Part shown: piece after piece, positions 42,813 through 53,257 of the stretch
Position numbering within the stretch: the first letter of the stretch is position 1
Layout of the letters: each line of letters opens with the position of its first letter
DNA from: Medakamo hakoo
Taxonomy: Eukaryota > Chlorophyta > Trebouxiophyceae > Coccomyxaceae
Direction of reading: 5' to 3'
NCBI GenBank assembly: GCA_026636295.1
Contig: CP089463.1
Span: forward strand, 558,001-622,000
DNA: 64,000 nt
The notes under the pieces: generated by a model
Seen by the model: the letters and a program-made list of their open reading frames with translations, nothing else
Told to the model about the DNA's origin: nothing
Databases searched by the model: none
Translations under genes and position numbers: made by a program

Positions 42813-43465
42813 ATGGCCGCGCCCACGCTCAGCCGCCTCGCACAGCCTGCCCGGGTCGCTCCCGCACCCGGCACGCCCAGCAGCAGCGGCCGCGCACTAG
42901 TCCCGGCCCGGCCGCCGCCTCTCAACCACGCCTGCATGCTGCGTGGCCAGCCCCGGCGCACCACCACCGCAAGCCCGCCGCGCGTATGGCCATTTGACCT
43001 CGCCTGGGGCACCAACCTGAACCTGGACAGCCAGGTGGGGCGTGCAGTGCTGGTGGGGGCGTGGTGGAGGACCGTGTGTGCGGAGCGTGCGGCGCTCATC
43101 CCCTCTCGCCTCCGCCCAACGCTCACCCTCTCTCCGCCATCCCACCCACCCACCTCGCGCAGCAACTCGCGGCCGACCTCTTTGCCTCCTCCATCTTTCC
43201 CTACGCCGCCTTCCTCTACTTTGCCCAGAAGTCAAAGCGCCTGCCCGGCCTCACGCTCTTCGGCTTTTACTTCCTCCTCGTCTTCGTCGGCGCGTCCATC
43301 CCGGCCGGCATCTACGCCAAAGTCCATTACGGTCGCATCCTCGCGGACGTGGACTGGCTGCACGGCGGGGCCGAATTTTTGCTGACGCTGACCAACATGT
43401 TCATCGTGCTGGGCTTGCGGGCCGGGATACGGGCAGCGGAAGCGGAGCGCGCGGCCAAGGAATGA
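42813..43465 (+). CDS. DUF3593-like plastid membrane protein
   Basis: Exons 42813-43034 and 43163-43465 join in phase 0 (174 residues). Exon 1 encodes a Ser/Pro/Arg transit-like region ending in WPFDLAWGTNLNLDSQ. Exon 2 has three hydrophobic segments (LFASSIFPYAAFLYFA, LTLFGFYFLLVFVGASIPAG and a third in FLLTLTNMFIVLGLRAG). The loop between them holds YGRILADVDWLHGGAEF. This arrangement matches, from memory, an uncharacterised cyanobacterial/plastid family (DUF3593). A photosynthetic membrane role is likely but not shown. It is convergent with WRKY, 72 nt away. Confidence 0.6.
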
Positions 43466-43537
43466 GGGGGGCGCGACTGTGAAACAATGGACTTCTTCTC
43501 CCGCTTCAACACACCACCACCAAAACAAACAAAAACG

Positions 43538-45450
43538 TCAGACCCCGCCACGACCGCCGCCGCACCCGCGCGCCTCCTCTTGCAGCCACGCCCGCCACGC
43601 CGCGTCCACGTCCGCCGCCGCTTCGGCCGTCAGTAAGCGGCGGGCTGTGGCGGCCGCAGCCGCACTGCCGGCGCCCGCGTGCGCGGTGGCCGCGCCGCTG
43701 TTGTTGCCCAGGCGTGGCAGCGGGACGGAGTGCGCCAGCGAGGCCAGCGCCAGCGAAGGAGGAGGGGGCCGGGGCCGGGCGCTGGCCGCCGGCCGGACCA
43801 GGGCCGCCAGGAGCTCGGTCGGCGAGGTCAGGCCGGCCGTGGCGGGCGCGGGCACCCAGCCGGCGGCGGTCGGGGCGGCGGCTGGCGGCGCCTCGCCCCC
43901 ACTGCCGCCGCCGCCGCCGCCGCCCCCGCATTTCGCGCGTTTCTGCGGGCGGGCTTCAGACAGCAGGACGGGCAGGGAGCCGCCGGCGTCGGCGCCGTCC
44001 GCGTCCACCGCCGCGACCTCCTTGACTGCTGGCAAGTTGACGCCCGCGGCGGCGGCCAGGGCTGCCAAGCCGCGGGCGATGGCGGCCGCCTGGCCGGAGG
44101 CAGGGACGGTGGCGGCCGTGGTCGTCGTCGTCGTCGTCGGTGACAGCCCGCCAGCTGCCGCCGCCGGTGGCGCCTGTTGCCGCCCGCCCGCCGCCCCTCC
44201 CGCCGCCGCCGCCTGAGCCGGTGGCGACGCGTGGTCGTGGCCGCCCTCGTACGTGCTCAACACGTCCCGCCCGTCCGCGCTCGACCGTTCCACGTGCTTG
44301 CGGGCGGGGCAGCCGGGCGTCGTGCACCGGTAATACGACCGCGGGTGCGCCGTGCCGCGGACCCGCTTCTGGCCGTACTTGCGCCAGCGGTAGCCGTCGG
44401 TGGGCGGGCGGCCGTCTGGGCCGATGCGGGCGGTGACGACCCGGGAGGAGGCCGGGTTGAAGCCCGTGGTGGTGGTGGCGGTGGCGGTGGCCGTGGTGGT
44501 GGGGGGTGGCGGCGCCGGCGGCGGTGCGGTGGAGGCCGGCCTGGCAGCGCTGCCGGGCCCGCGGCGCAGGGACGGCCGGCTCGCCGCCGCCACCACGGGC
44601 GCCAGCAGTTCGGCCACCAGGCGGGTGGAGTCTGCCAGCGGGGGCGACACAGCTTTGCGCGGCGGCCCAGGCTGGGCTGGGCCGGCCGGCCGGGCAAGCG
44701 GCCCGCCCGTCCCCGACGCGCGCGTCGGCGGCGTCAGCGCGGCCGGCGACGGCGTCGTGCCGGACGTGGAGCGGCGGGGCAAGGGCGGCGGCGACGCGCC
44801 CAGCAGGGCGTCGTGCAGCGTGGCGTCTGTGGTGCGTCGTGGGATTGAGAGCGTGGGGAGAGAAAACGGGCGGGCGGGCGGGTGGAGCGGATGGACGGCC
44901 GGGGCGGGCTCTCTCTCAAAAAACTCACCCGCCCGCCCAACCATGCCCGCCGGCATGGACACCAGGGACGGCGTGACCGCGCCCACGCTCGCGCTGCCGG
45001 GCCGGGAGGCGTCGGGCGGGGGTGAGGCAGGGAGGTGGTGCGTCTGTGTGTGGGTGGGGGGAGGGTGGGGTGAGGGCGCGAAGGGTCACTCACGCGCCTG
45101 GGCGGAGAGGGAGGGCAGAAAACCCACGCCGCCAAACGCCTCCCCCGCCCGGCTGGATGTCACGGCGCTGCGCCGCGCCGCGCCCGCGCCCACCCCCCAC
45201 ACAGGCGCCCTGATAGCCTGCGGGGCTCCAATGCTCGTGGCGGGCGCGTGCGTCGCCACGTCTGCTCCCCCGCCCCACACCGCTGAGACTGAACAGAGAA
45301 AGAGAGAGAGAGACTCCCTACCTTCCACCAGGGCGGCGACCCGTCGGGCGGCGCGGCGCCCAGGCCGCCCGGGCCGGCCCAGGGCAGCAAGCCGTCGTCC
45401 AGGTAGCCCAGGTCGGCGCGCCACGGCCGGGCTGCGGCCGGCGGGATCAT
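43538..45450 (-). CDS. WRKY transcription factor, single domain
   Basis: WRKY proteins bind W-box DNA (TTGAC core) in the nucleus. Exons are 45450-45322, 45043-44929 and 44826-43538 (phases 0 and 1), giving 510 residues. The one WRKY domain reads [15 protein letters not shown] with a C-X4-C-X23-H-X-H zinc finger (CTTPGC ... HDH), like C-terminal group I or group II domains. Upstream of it is a Pro/Thr/Ala-rich stretch with Thr-Ala repeats, and downstream long Ala/Gly/Pro-rich disordered regions and a basic [10 protein letters not shown] patch. The start may lie further upstream, since the 5' end is not fixed by conservation. Confidence 0.9.
45295..45312 (+). repeat. (GA)n microsatellite in the first WRKY intron
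   Basis: A GA run close to the 5' splice site of WRKY intron 1; read on the gene strand it is a CT run. Confidence 0.6.
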
Positions 45451-45775
45451 TTGAGGGAGGGGCGCGGGCTGTGGCCGCGGGCGTGGTGTGGCCGCCCGCC
45501 CCCCGAACGCTTGTGTGGAGGAGCGAGCACAGAGGTCTGGCCGCGAGCGCGCGCGCGCAGACACGAATTTTTTTGTTTTCCGGCGCGCACGCACAGCAGG
45601 CAGCGCCTCCCTCTCGCGCCCGACACCTGGTGCACGAGCACAGGACATTCGCGCACACACTCCTGCCCCGACCCGCGGGCCCGCTCCATCAAAGCGCGCG
45701 CAGCTGCTCTCCTCGCATTTGCTGCCGCGCGCCATCCCGACAAACTGCGAAAAACTCACACGCGCCGCTCGCCAA
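45451..45775. promoter_or_regulatory. Divergent promoter region, WRKY / Spc24-like
   Basis: 325 nt, the longest divergent spacer here. It shows a CG alternation (GCGCGCGCGCGC near 45549), a T-run just after it, and CA-rich sequence. No W-box cluster was noticed. Confidence 0.35.
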
Positions 45776-46718
45776 ATGGACTCTCTCCAAGAGTACATCG
45801 GCCTGGCGGACGAGCTACGGTCCCAATTTGCGTCCGACGACGACGCGGGCTTAGTGGCGGCGGCGGTGGCGGCGCGGGCGCAGCTGGATGCAGCGGCGGC
45901 GGCGCGCGAGGGCGAGGCGACGTCGGCCCTGGAGCGTGAGTTTTTTTGGCCCTTTTTTTTGAAGAGTCGAGGAGGGTGTACCGGGCTGTACGCGTGCGCT
46001 TGGATGGAGTGCGCGCGCGGCGTGGGTTGAAGCGGGCGGCGCACGGCACCTTTTTTCCATTTTCGGCGACGCGAGCGACAGACGCCGACCTCTCCACTCC
46101 CTCCCACCCCGTCCCTCCCTTTTTCATCCGACAGGCCTCGTCGCCCAGCTGGCCGACCAGGAAGCCGCGTCCGTGCGGCCCGAGCCCGAGGACGCGCACG
46201 CAGCTCGCGTGGCCGACCTAGAAGCCCAAACCAGTGCGACCAAGGAAAACACGGCCGCCCTGCAGGCCCAGCTGGCCGACGTGGCGGCCAAACGGTCAGC
46301 GACCGCCACCGCCGCCGCGGGCTTGGCCGACAAAGCCGCCGTCTCGGACCACGTCAAAGCCGTCTTGCACCCGCGTGCGGGCTTTGAGGTGTCGCTGTAC
46401 GTCCACCTGACGCACATGCACTGGAACGACATGGACGGCGCGACCAAAGCGGCGGTCGCGGCGGGCGCGGCGCCGGGCGCGGACCCGGCGCGGCCGGCCA
46501 TCCCGCCGCCCGACGCGGACCGGGTGCGGGCGACGATCGCCGACCCGCAGGTGGTCAGGAAGCCGAGTGGTGGTGGTGGTGGCGGGGCTGGTGGTTTCGG
46601 GGGCGAGATGGCGCCGCCGCGCCACGACATGCACCCCGTGGATTTAGACACGCGCGGGCTGAGCCCCGTGGAAGTCGCGGCCCGCCTGTGGGGGCTCATC
46701 GAAGACAAGACGCTGTGA
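45776..46718 (+). CDS. Spc24-like kinetochore protein candidate
   Basis: Exons 45776-45935 and 46135-46718 join in phase 1 (247 residues). The first 110 residues are a predicted coiled coil (DEAASVRPEPED-like acidic turns, then DLEAQTSATKENTAALQAQL). A compact C-terminal domain follows with FEVSLYVHLTHMHWND and the end VDLDTRGLSPVEVAARLWGL. Coiled coil plus a small RWD-type head ending in a D-x(8-12)-LW helix is how Spc24 is built, and Spc24 anchors the NDC80 complex at the centromere. A Gly-rich loop interrupts the head. The assignment is by layout and a few residues only. Confidence 0.5.
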
Positions 46719-46790
46719 CAAGACACCAGTGCAAAGGAAAAAAACAAGGCAACCCCCCACCTCTCCGTCCATCCCCGCCTCCCTCCCCTC

Positions 46791-48789
46791 TCAAGCCGCG
46801 CCGTCTCCGACCGGCCGCCCGGCCAGCCCGCCCGCCGGCAGCTGGCTGGGCGGCACGTACCGGCGCCGCCCACCGGTCCCACCACCACCGGCCCCGTACG
46901 CGAGGCCGCCGTCGGGCTGTTCGACGACGACGCCGCAGGGGACGGCCAGGAAGACGTCGGCCGCGTCGACGCGGGCGGGCGTGGCGGACGACGCGCGGTC
47001 GAGCGCCCACGTAAAGTACAGCGCCTCCGTCGTGGAGAGCAGGACGCCCGCGGCAAAGGAGGTGAGGGCGCCCACGACCGCCGCCGCGGCGACGCCGACG
47101 CCCGCGGCGTGCGTCAGGACCGCCTGCGCGTAGTCGTCGCCCGTCCGGCCGTGCGCGGCTTTCGGCGCCGTGAGCGCGTACAGGGCGCCCGCGCTCAGGC
47201 CCCACACGCCGGCCAGGAGCGCGGTGTACAGGTTGAGGACCAGGGGCGGCACCCACCAGACGCCCAGCGTGGACAGGGCCAGCGACGACAGCAGGCGCGT
47301 GGCGGACCGGCCGGACTCCAGCAGGCCGCCGCCCGTGACGGCCGCGCAAATCGTGGCGTACCGGGTGAGGACGGACAGGGCTTCGAGCGCGGCGCCGCCG
47401 ACCGCGCCGACCAGGGAAGCGAAGAAGCCGGGCCCGCCGCCGTCCTCGTCGGCGGCCGTCGTCGCGGACTGGAGCAGGGCGCGGACAGCGGACGCGGCGG
47501 TCATGACGGCGCCGCCCATCGCCAGGGACCCCGCGGACGGACCGGCCGCATGCGACGCCGCGCGCCGGGTCGCGCCGACCAGCAGCGGAGCGGGGAGGGA
47601 CGCTGGAGAGACGGGCGCGGCGGCGGCGACTTCGGCTTCCACGCGCGGCGCAAACCACCACTGCGCCGCCGCGTCGGCGATGACAAACGTGCGGGCCTGG
47701 CCCGCCGTCGCGCCCACCCAGGCGGCGGCGAGGATGGAGGACAGCACCACCGGTAGAGCCCACAGGGACGGCACCCAGGCGCAGCAGGCGACGGCGGCAC
47801 CAGAGGCGTCCACGCACGTGGCTTTAGCCGCCGTTGACACGACCGCCGGGTTGGGCACGACCCGGCCGGTCGCGAGCGCGGCGACAGCACAGGCCCCCAA
47901 CAAGCCCGCGCCGGCCGCGCCGCCGAGGGCCGTGACGGCTGCGGCGCCGACCAGGCCGGGCACGTCCGCCACGGCGGCCGCGCTCAAGCCCAACAGCCGC
48001 GCGCACAGCCCGATCTCGTTGCGCCACAGGCGGACGCCCCACGCGGCCAGGGCAGCGATGAGGGCGAGCGGGATGGCCGCGGCGGGCGCGCCGGAGACTA
48101 AAGCAGCGACCGCCGCGACCGCCGGGACGAAGACTTGGAGGTTGACGACGATCAAGGTCATGAGCGGGGCGTGGCGGCGGAAAACCGCGATCAGGCCGAC
48201 GGCCAGGGCAGCGGCGGCGAGCGTGGACGCGCCGAAAATGGCCCCGCCGACGCGGGCCAGGCGTGCGGCCGGGTCGATCATCGCGGGCGGAGGCGGCGGT
48301 GGCGGCGATGCACTCAGGTCCACGGCCGCCAGGCCCAGGTTGGGCAGGGCCCAGCCACCACGGCCGCCGTGACTCGGCGCCGGGCAGGACCGCGGGTTGG
48401 ACGCGAAGCGGGCGTCGGCGAGCAGGCGGAAAAAGTCGGCGTTCCTGCATGGGCGAGAGGTGTGAGGGGCGTTGGGAGGAAGGTGAGGGCGGCACGCGCG
48501 CGTCGGGCGGCGCGTTGCTGTTCCGCCCGAACATTATTCTCGTCCCTCCACAGTTTGCCGCCAGCCCGCCACCCGCTGGCTCCCTGAGAGGCAGCAGTAC
48601 GCGCCCATCCTCCTCAACCCAGCGCACGCACCAACTGAACGCGGCAGCCACTCCACCGAAGAGAGACAGCGCGCACAGCACGGCCAGCGCCCTCGCCCAG
48701 CCCGCGTCGCGTTTCTCACGGGCCGCGTAGCGGTACGGGGTGCCTGCCGCTTCGAGCAGGGCTGTGGTCGTCTGGTCGTCCCGGTCCAT
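46791..48789 (-). CDS. Choline-transporter-like (SLC44/CTL/PNS1) membrane protein
   Basis: Exons about 48789-48533 and 48444-46791 (636 residues). After a first transmembrane segment (LAVLCALSLFGGVAAAFSW) and a loop with LAANCGG, exon 2 brings about ten hydrophobic segments, including WWVPPLVLNLYTALLAGVWG, a GSLAMGGAVMTAASAVRALL block and AGVLLSTTEALYFTWALD. These are the SLC44 features. SLC44 members move choline or related amines, but the substrate here is unknown. The donor is uncertain: only AT|GTTCGG fits the phase demanded by the clear CAG acceptor, and that is a poor donor. A small additional exon may have been missed. Confidence 0.75.
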
Positions 48790-49077
48790 GGTGGGAAGAG
48801 AGAGGGTTTGGGCGTGCTCGTCGCCCCTTCTCGCGAAAAGAAGAAGTGAGCGCATGGAGTTTTTTTTGTGCGGCCGTGCGCTTCATTCTTCTTTCTGTCT
48901 CGGCGCGTGCGACGACGGGCGCGAGGCTGTGTGACCCCCTGTTCAGGCCAGACGGAGACCATTTCATTGACAGGCCGACCAGCACAGGGCCGTGCGTGTG
49001 TGGGTGAACAAAAAAAAAACGCACACAGCCTTGACCCACGGTCGGGCCGCCTCTCCACCTAGCCACCAGCAAGAACC
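48790..49077. promoter_or_regulatory. Divergent promoter region, SLC44-like / DUF1295
   Basis: 288 nt between start codons. Two homopolymer runs (eight Ts near 48862 and nine As near 49010) stand out. No ORF is supported. Confidence 0.35.
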
Positions 49078-50052
49078 ATGCCCGACTCGACCCGACGGCG
49101 GGGCCGGCCGGCTCTGAAGCCGCACGCCCACACGCACGCGCCGCCAGAACTGTCCACGACGGCCCTCATCCTCAACACCGTCCAAATGCTGGCCGCGCCT
49201 GTACCGGCGTACCTCGCCGCGCGCGCCTGGCTCGCCGACGGCACCGCCCGCACGTCGCCCTTCACCTCCGCGAATGTCCTGCTGGCCGGCAGCATGGCGC
49301 TCGGCTGGGCCGCGTCCCTGCTCCAGGGCAGCACCTGGCTCATCGACCCGTACTGGGTGTTCATCCCCGTCCTGCTGGACCGTTTTTACGCGGCCGCCTG
49401 CCCGCCGTCGGGCCGGTCCACCGCCATTTCCGCCCTCACCCTGCTCTGGGCGCTGCGGCTGCAGCACTCTTACTTCCGGCGTGAGCGCTGGCGCCCGGGC
49501 GCGCGCGAGGACTGGCGGTACGCGGACTGGCGGGCGCGCATGGGGTGGGCCGCCTGGGCGGTCGCCTCTGCGGGCGTGGTGTACGGCCTGCAGCACGGCC
49601 TCTTAATCCTGCTGGCCCTCCCGCACTACGCGTCGCGGTGCGTGCGGGACGTGGCGGGCGTGGGCTGGGACGTCCCGCGGGACTGCGTGGCGGCGACCGT
49701 GGCGGTGGCGGGGCTGGCGCTGGCCAAGGCAGCCGACGACCAGCTGTTTGCGTACGGGGCCGCGAAGCGAAAACCGGCCGTCCTGGACACGGGCGTGTGG
49801 GCGTATTCGCGCCACCCCAATTATGTGGGGGAGACCCTGTTTTGGTGCGGGGTGGCGGGCCTGGCGGCGCGCGGGCAGCGGTGGTGGGTGTGGTGCCTTG
49901 GGTCGGCCGTCAACACGGCGTGCCTGGTGGGAGTGACGGCGATGACGGAGGCCCGGACGGCGAGGAGTCCGAGGCCGGGGAGGGCGGCCGCGTGGAAGGG
50001 CTATTGTGAGCGGGTGCCGTGCTGGGTGGGGTGGCGGCGGGGGGCGGGGTGA
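49078..50052 (+). CDS. DUF1295 / steroid 5-alpha-reductase-like membrane protein
   Basis: 324 residues in one exon. Family features are several hydrophobic segments, the tract LDTGVWAYSRHPNYVGETLF near residues 236-255 (the SRHPNYxGE cofactor-site motif), and MTEARTARS near the end. Members are NADPH-binding reductases related to steroid 5-alpha-reductase and isoprenylcysteine methyltransferases. The substrate is unknown. The N-terminus is basic with HAHTHAPPEL before the first membrane segment (TALILNTVQMLAAPVPAYLA). Confidence 0.85.
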   Translation: MPDSTRRRGRPALKPHAHTHAPPELSTTALILNTVQMLAAPVPAYLAARAWLADGTARTSPFTSANVLLAGSMALGWAASLLQGSTWLIDPYWVFIPVLLDRFYAAACPPSGRSTAISALTLLWALRLQHSYFRRERWRPGAREDWRYADWRARMGWAAWAVASAGVVYGLQHGLLILLALPHYASRCVRDVAGVGWDVPRDCVAATVAVAGLALAKAADDQLFAYGAAKRKPAVLDTGVWAYSRHPNYVGETLFWCGVAGLAARGQRWWVWCLGSAVNTACLVGVTAMTEARTARSPRPGRAAAWKGYCERVPCWVGWRRGAG

Positions 50053-50165
50053 GCGAGGTGAGAGCGAGGTCCAAGGTTGCAGACACGGAGCCCAGAGGCA
50101 CACAGACCCGTCGTCGATAGGAGGGAGAGGACGTTCCATAAAAAAAACAGCACCTGGCCACAACC

Positions 50166-51349
50166 ATGTCCCGCCTCGCCCCTCTGGCAACGCCGCTGCC
50201 GTCGGACGAAAACGTGGCGGCGGCTGTTGGTGGGGCCGCGACGAAGGAAGCCGCTGCTCCGCGCCGCCGCGCCGCGCTCGCCGACGTGTCCAACCGCCGG
50301 CCCGGCGCCGGCGCGGATGGCGGCGCCGGCGCCGCCGTCCCGTCCAAACCAGGCACGGCCGGCAACACACCAGCCCGTCCGCGTCCAGCCCTGGCCAGCC
50401 TGGGCGGTGGCAACGCGCGCCCCGCCCCGCACGCGACGGCCAATGCGCCGCCGACGTCGCATGCCGCGGCCGCGCGCACCACGCCTTCTCTCCGCGTCCT
50501 GCCCGACGCCAAGCCGTCCTCCGCGCCCGCCATCGAGCGCCTGGCCGGCCGGTCCGGCGCCGCCCAGGACGCGGCAGCCGACGCGGTCTCGGCCGCCATC
50601 ACCGCCGCCCGCGTCGCCGCGCTCGCCGCCGGCGCGGCGCGCTACCCCGTGCCGCCCCTGTCCGAGGTAAGGACAAAAAGGGGGAGGATGGAGGGCGTCG
50701 AGCGTTCTGAGACGCGTACCGTGTCTGTGCGGGTCTCTACTTGAGCCCTGCATGGGCGGAATGGAAAACGAGGGGCGCGGGCGTGGAACGGCGGGCGCGG
50801 CAAAGAGACTCCCGCCTCCCTCAAACCGTCACATTTTTTTCTCCCTCGACCAAAACACCCCTCCTCTCTCAACAGGCCGCCCGCCAGCAGGAAGCCGTCC
50901 GCGCCTTCACCCGCCTCGACGCCGAGGAGCTAGCCCGGCCGCCGTCGCCTGGCGACACCTGCGCGTCGCCCGTGCTCATGCTGCCGGCGGGCCTCGGCGC
51001 TGGAGGCGCCGGCCTGGTCGGCCGCGGCGCCTCGCCCTCCTCCGCCGCGGCCGACTGGGGTGGCGACACCCCGCCCGCCCCGCTGTCGGATGGTGGGGCG
51101 TCCACGTCTTCTCCCTCCGCCGCCGCTGCCGGTCCGCCCTCGCCGAGCCTGGCGGACGCTCTGGCCGCGCTCGACCTGAAAGCTGGTCATGATGGGAGCG
51201 ATTTCGCGGCCTGCCTGGCCGACTGGGACGCGGCTGTTGGGGCAGGCGACGGCGGCGCGGTCGCCGGCCTGGAAGTGGACGGCGAGTGGGATGGCGCCGT
51301 GTCGCCGCCCCAGCCTGAGCACGGCGGCAGCGGCGGTAGCAGCGAGTGA
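50166..51349 (+). CDS. Unknown low-complexity protein with a destruction-box motif
   Basis: Exons 50166-50666 and 50876-51349 join in phase 0 (324 residues). Most of the protein is Ala/Pro/Ser/Gly-rich and probably disordered. Near residues 37-45 it has RAALADVSN, a perfect RxxLxxxxN destruction box of the form seen in A/B cyclins (compare RAALxDIxN). The remaining ordered-looking parts are ARQQEAVRAFTRLDAEELAR just after the splice and a C-terminal helical stretch around SLADALAALDLKAG with DFAACLADWDAAV. No cyclin box is present. A cell-cycle-regulated protein is suggested but not shown. Confidence 0.6.
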
Positions 51350-51663
51350 AACGAGCGCAGGTGGAGTGGGTGCGACAATCAAAAAAACGCGTGCGGTCGG
51401 TCCCTTTTTGCATTGAGAAGACAGGAAAGGCCCTTGTGTGACGCGCGTGCGCCGTGAGCGTGTGCTTGTGTGTGTAACGAACGAACAGACGAGAAGCACG
51501 CGAGCGCTCGGGCGCGCTCGGGCGCTTTTTTTCCTTTCCATCCAGGGAGACATGGAGGTTTTGATGGCAAGAGGCCAGACACGCGCGCACCAATTCACTC
51601 GCGCAACCTTTCCGCCCGGCACACTTCCACCGCCCCACATCCCTTTTCTCGCGCCGCCCTCAC
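51350..51663. other. Intergenic region, D-box protein to MTHFD
   Basis: 314 nt in a tandem plus-strand pair. It contains a TGTAA at 51473-51477 (124 nt after the stop) inside a GT-rich run, a GCGCTCGG direct repeat near 51506-51525 and a T-run. Promoter elements of MTHFD are presumed here but none is recognisable. Confidence 0.4.
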
Positions 51664-53257
51664 ATGCAGGCGCGCCTGTCTGGCGGCGCACCGGTCTGCA
51701 AACGCACACCGGCGCCCCTGGCTTCCACGTCGTTCGCCCAGTCTTTCCGCCCGGCCGCCGCCGCGACCGCTGCGCAGTCCCGCTCTGCCCGCGCGCACGC
51801 TCCCGCTCCTGCTCCCGCCCGCCACTCTGTTAAGATGGCCGCCCTTGGTACGCTGCGTGTGCATTGCGGGGAGTGCGGTCGCCGTGCCGATTGTTTTTTG
51901 ACAGCCAAACACGAGCGCGCGCGCTCGTTCGGCCGCTGCGCCCGGCCGATTGCCTGCCGTCCAAGGCACAGCGGTCCGCCCTCCCTCCTCACGTCTTTGA
52001 CGGCATGCGCACACTTGCTGGCATGCTGGACAACACGCCCGCACACTGACACCTCTCCCCCAAACCTCTCAAAACTCAACAGCTGCCGAAGATGTCGACG
52101 GCGCGACCGCGACCATCATCGACGGCAAGGCCATCGCCGCCACCATCCGGGGCGAGATCGCGGAAGGCGTCAAGGAGTTGAAGGCCAAGACGGGCGTGGT
52201 GAGTTCTCTTGCGTGGAGGGTGGAGGGGAGGTTGGGTGGGGCGGCGTGCGTTCGTTGAGGTGCGGGCTGCGCAGGTTGCCTGGAGAGGAGACAGCCCCTC
52301 TCCTCCTCCTGCAACATCGCGCCCGGCCCGCCGGCGGCTCCGGTCGGACGGGCAGAGTCCTTGAACCGCCTGCCGCGCGGACAGGGAAGCCGCCGCCAGG
52401 ACGCACCCTCTCTCACAAACACCGCCTCACACTCGGAACCCCCCACACCCCCCACACACCAACCACAGACGCCCGGCCTGGCCGTCGTCCTGGTCGGCAA
52501 CCGCGGCGATTCCGAGACGTACGTCCGCTCCAAGATCAAGGCCTGCGAGGAAGTGGGCATCCAATCATTTGCGTCCTTCTTGCCGGAGGACGTGTCCCAG
52601 GCCGACCTGCTGGCCGTCGTCGCGGGCTTCAACGCCGACCCGGCGGTGCACGGCATCCTCGTCCAGCTCCCGCTGCCCAAGCACATCGACGAACAGGCCA
52701 TCCTGGACGCCATCGACCTGGCCAAAGACGTCGACGGCTTCCACCCGGCCAACATCGGGGCGGCGGCCATGCGGGGGCGGACCCCGCTCTTTGTGTCGTG
52801 CACGCCAAAGGGGTGCATCGAACTGCTCGTGCGGTCGGGCGTGCCCATCGCGGGCAAGCGCGCCGTCGTCGTCGGCCGGTCCAACATCGTGGGCTTGCCC
52901 GCCGCCATGCTGCTGATGGCCAAGGACGCCACGGTCACGATCGTGCACTCGCGGACGCCGAACCCGCAGGACATCGTGCGGAGTGCGGACATCGTCATCG
53001 CCGCGGCGGGCCAAGCGGAAATGATCAAGGGCGACTGGCTGAAGCCGGGCGCGGCCGTCATCGACGTGGGGACCAACCCCGTCCCCGACGCGACCAAGAA
53101 GCGGGGTTACCGCCTGGTGGGCGACGTGGCGTTCGACGAGGCGGTGACCGTGGCGGGCGCCATCACGCCCGTCCCCGGCGGCGTCGGCCCCATGACCATC
53201 ACGATGCTCCTGGCCAACACGCTCGACGGCGCGCGCCGGGCGGCGGGCGCGCTGTGA
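51664..53257 (+). CDS. Methylenetetrahydrofolate dehydrogenase/cyclohydrolase (FolD type), organellar
   Basis: A bifunctional one-carbon enzyme that interconverts 5,10-methylene-, methenyl- and 10-formyl-THF. Exons are 51664-51847, 52083-52198 and 52469-53257 (phases 1 and 0), giving 362 residues. Exon 1 encodes an Arg/Ala/Ser presequence ([20 protein letters not shown]). Catalytic and cofactor blocks are [20 protein letters not shown] with the YxxxK pair, [37 protein letters not shown] and the end [19 protein letters not shown]. Intron 1 contains an 18-bp perfect palindrome. Confidence 0.95.

Noticed and set aside
42813-43465. Idea that OSCP, the DUF3593-like gene, HEME, fibrillin and the M41-like gene form a plastid/energy gene cluster
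   Set aside because: They are scattered among unrelated genes on both strands, and the frequency of organellar genes is what one expects of any algal region.
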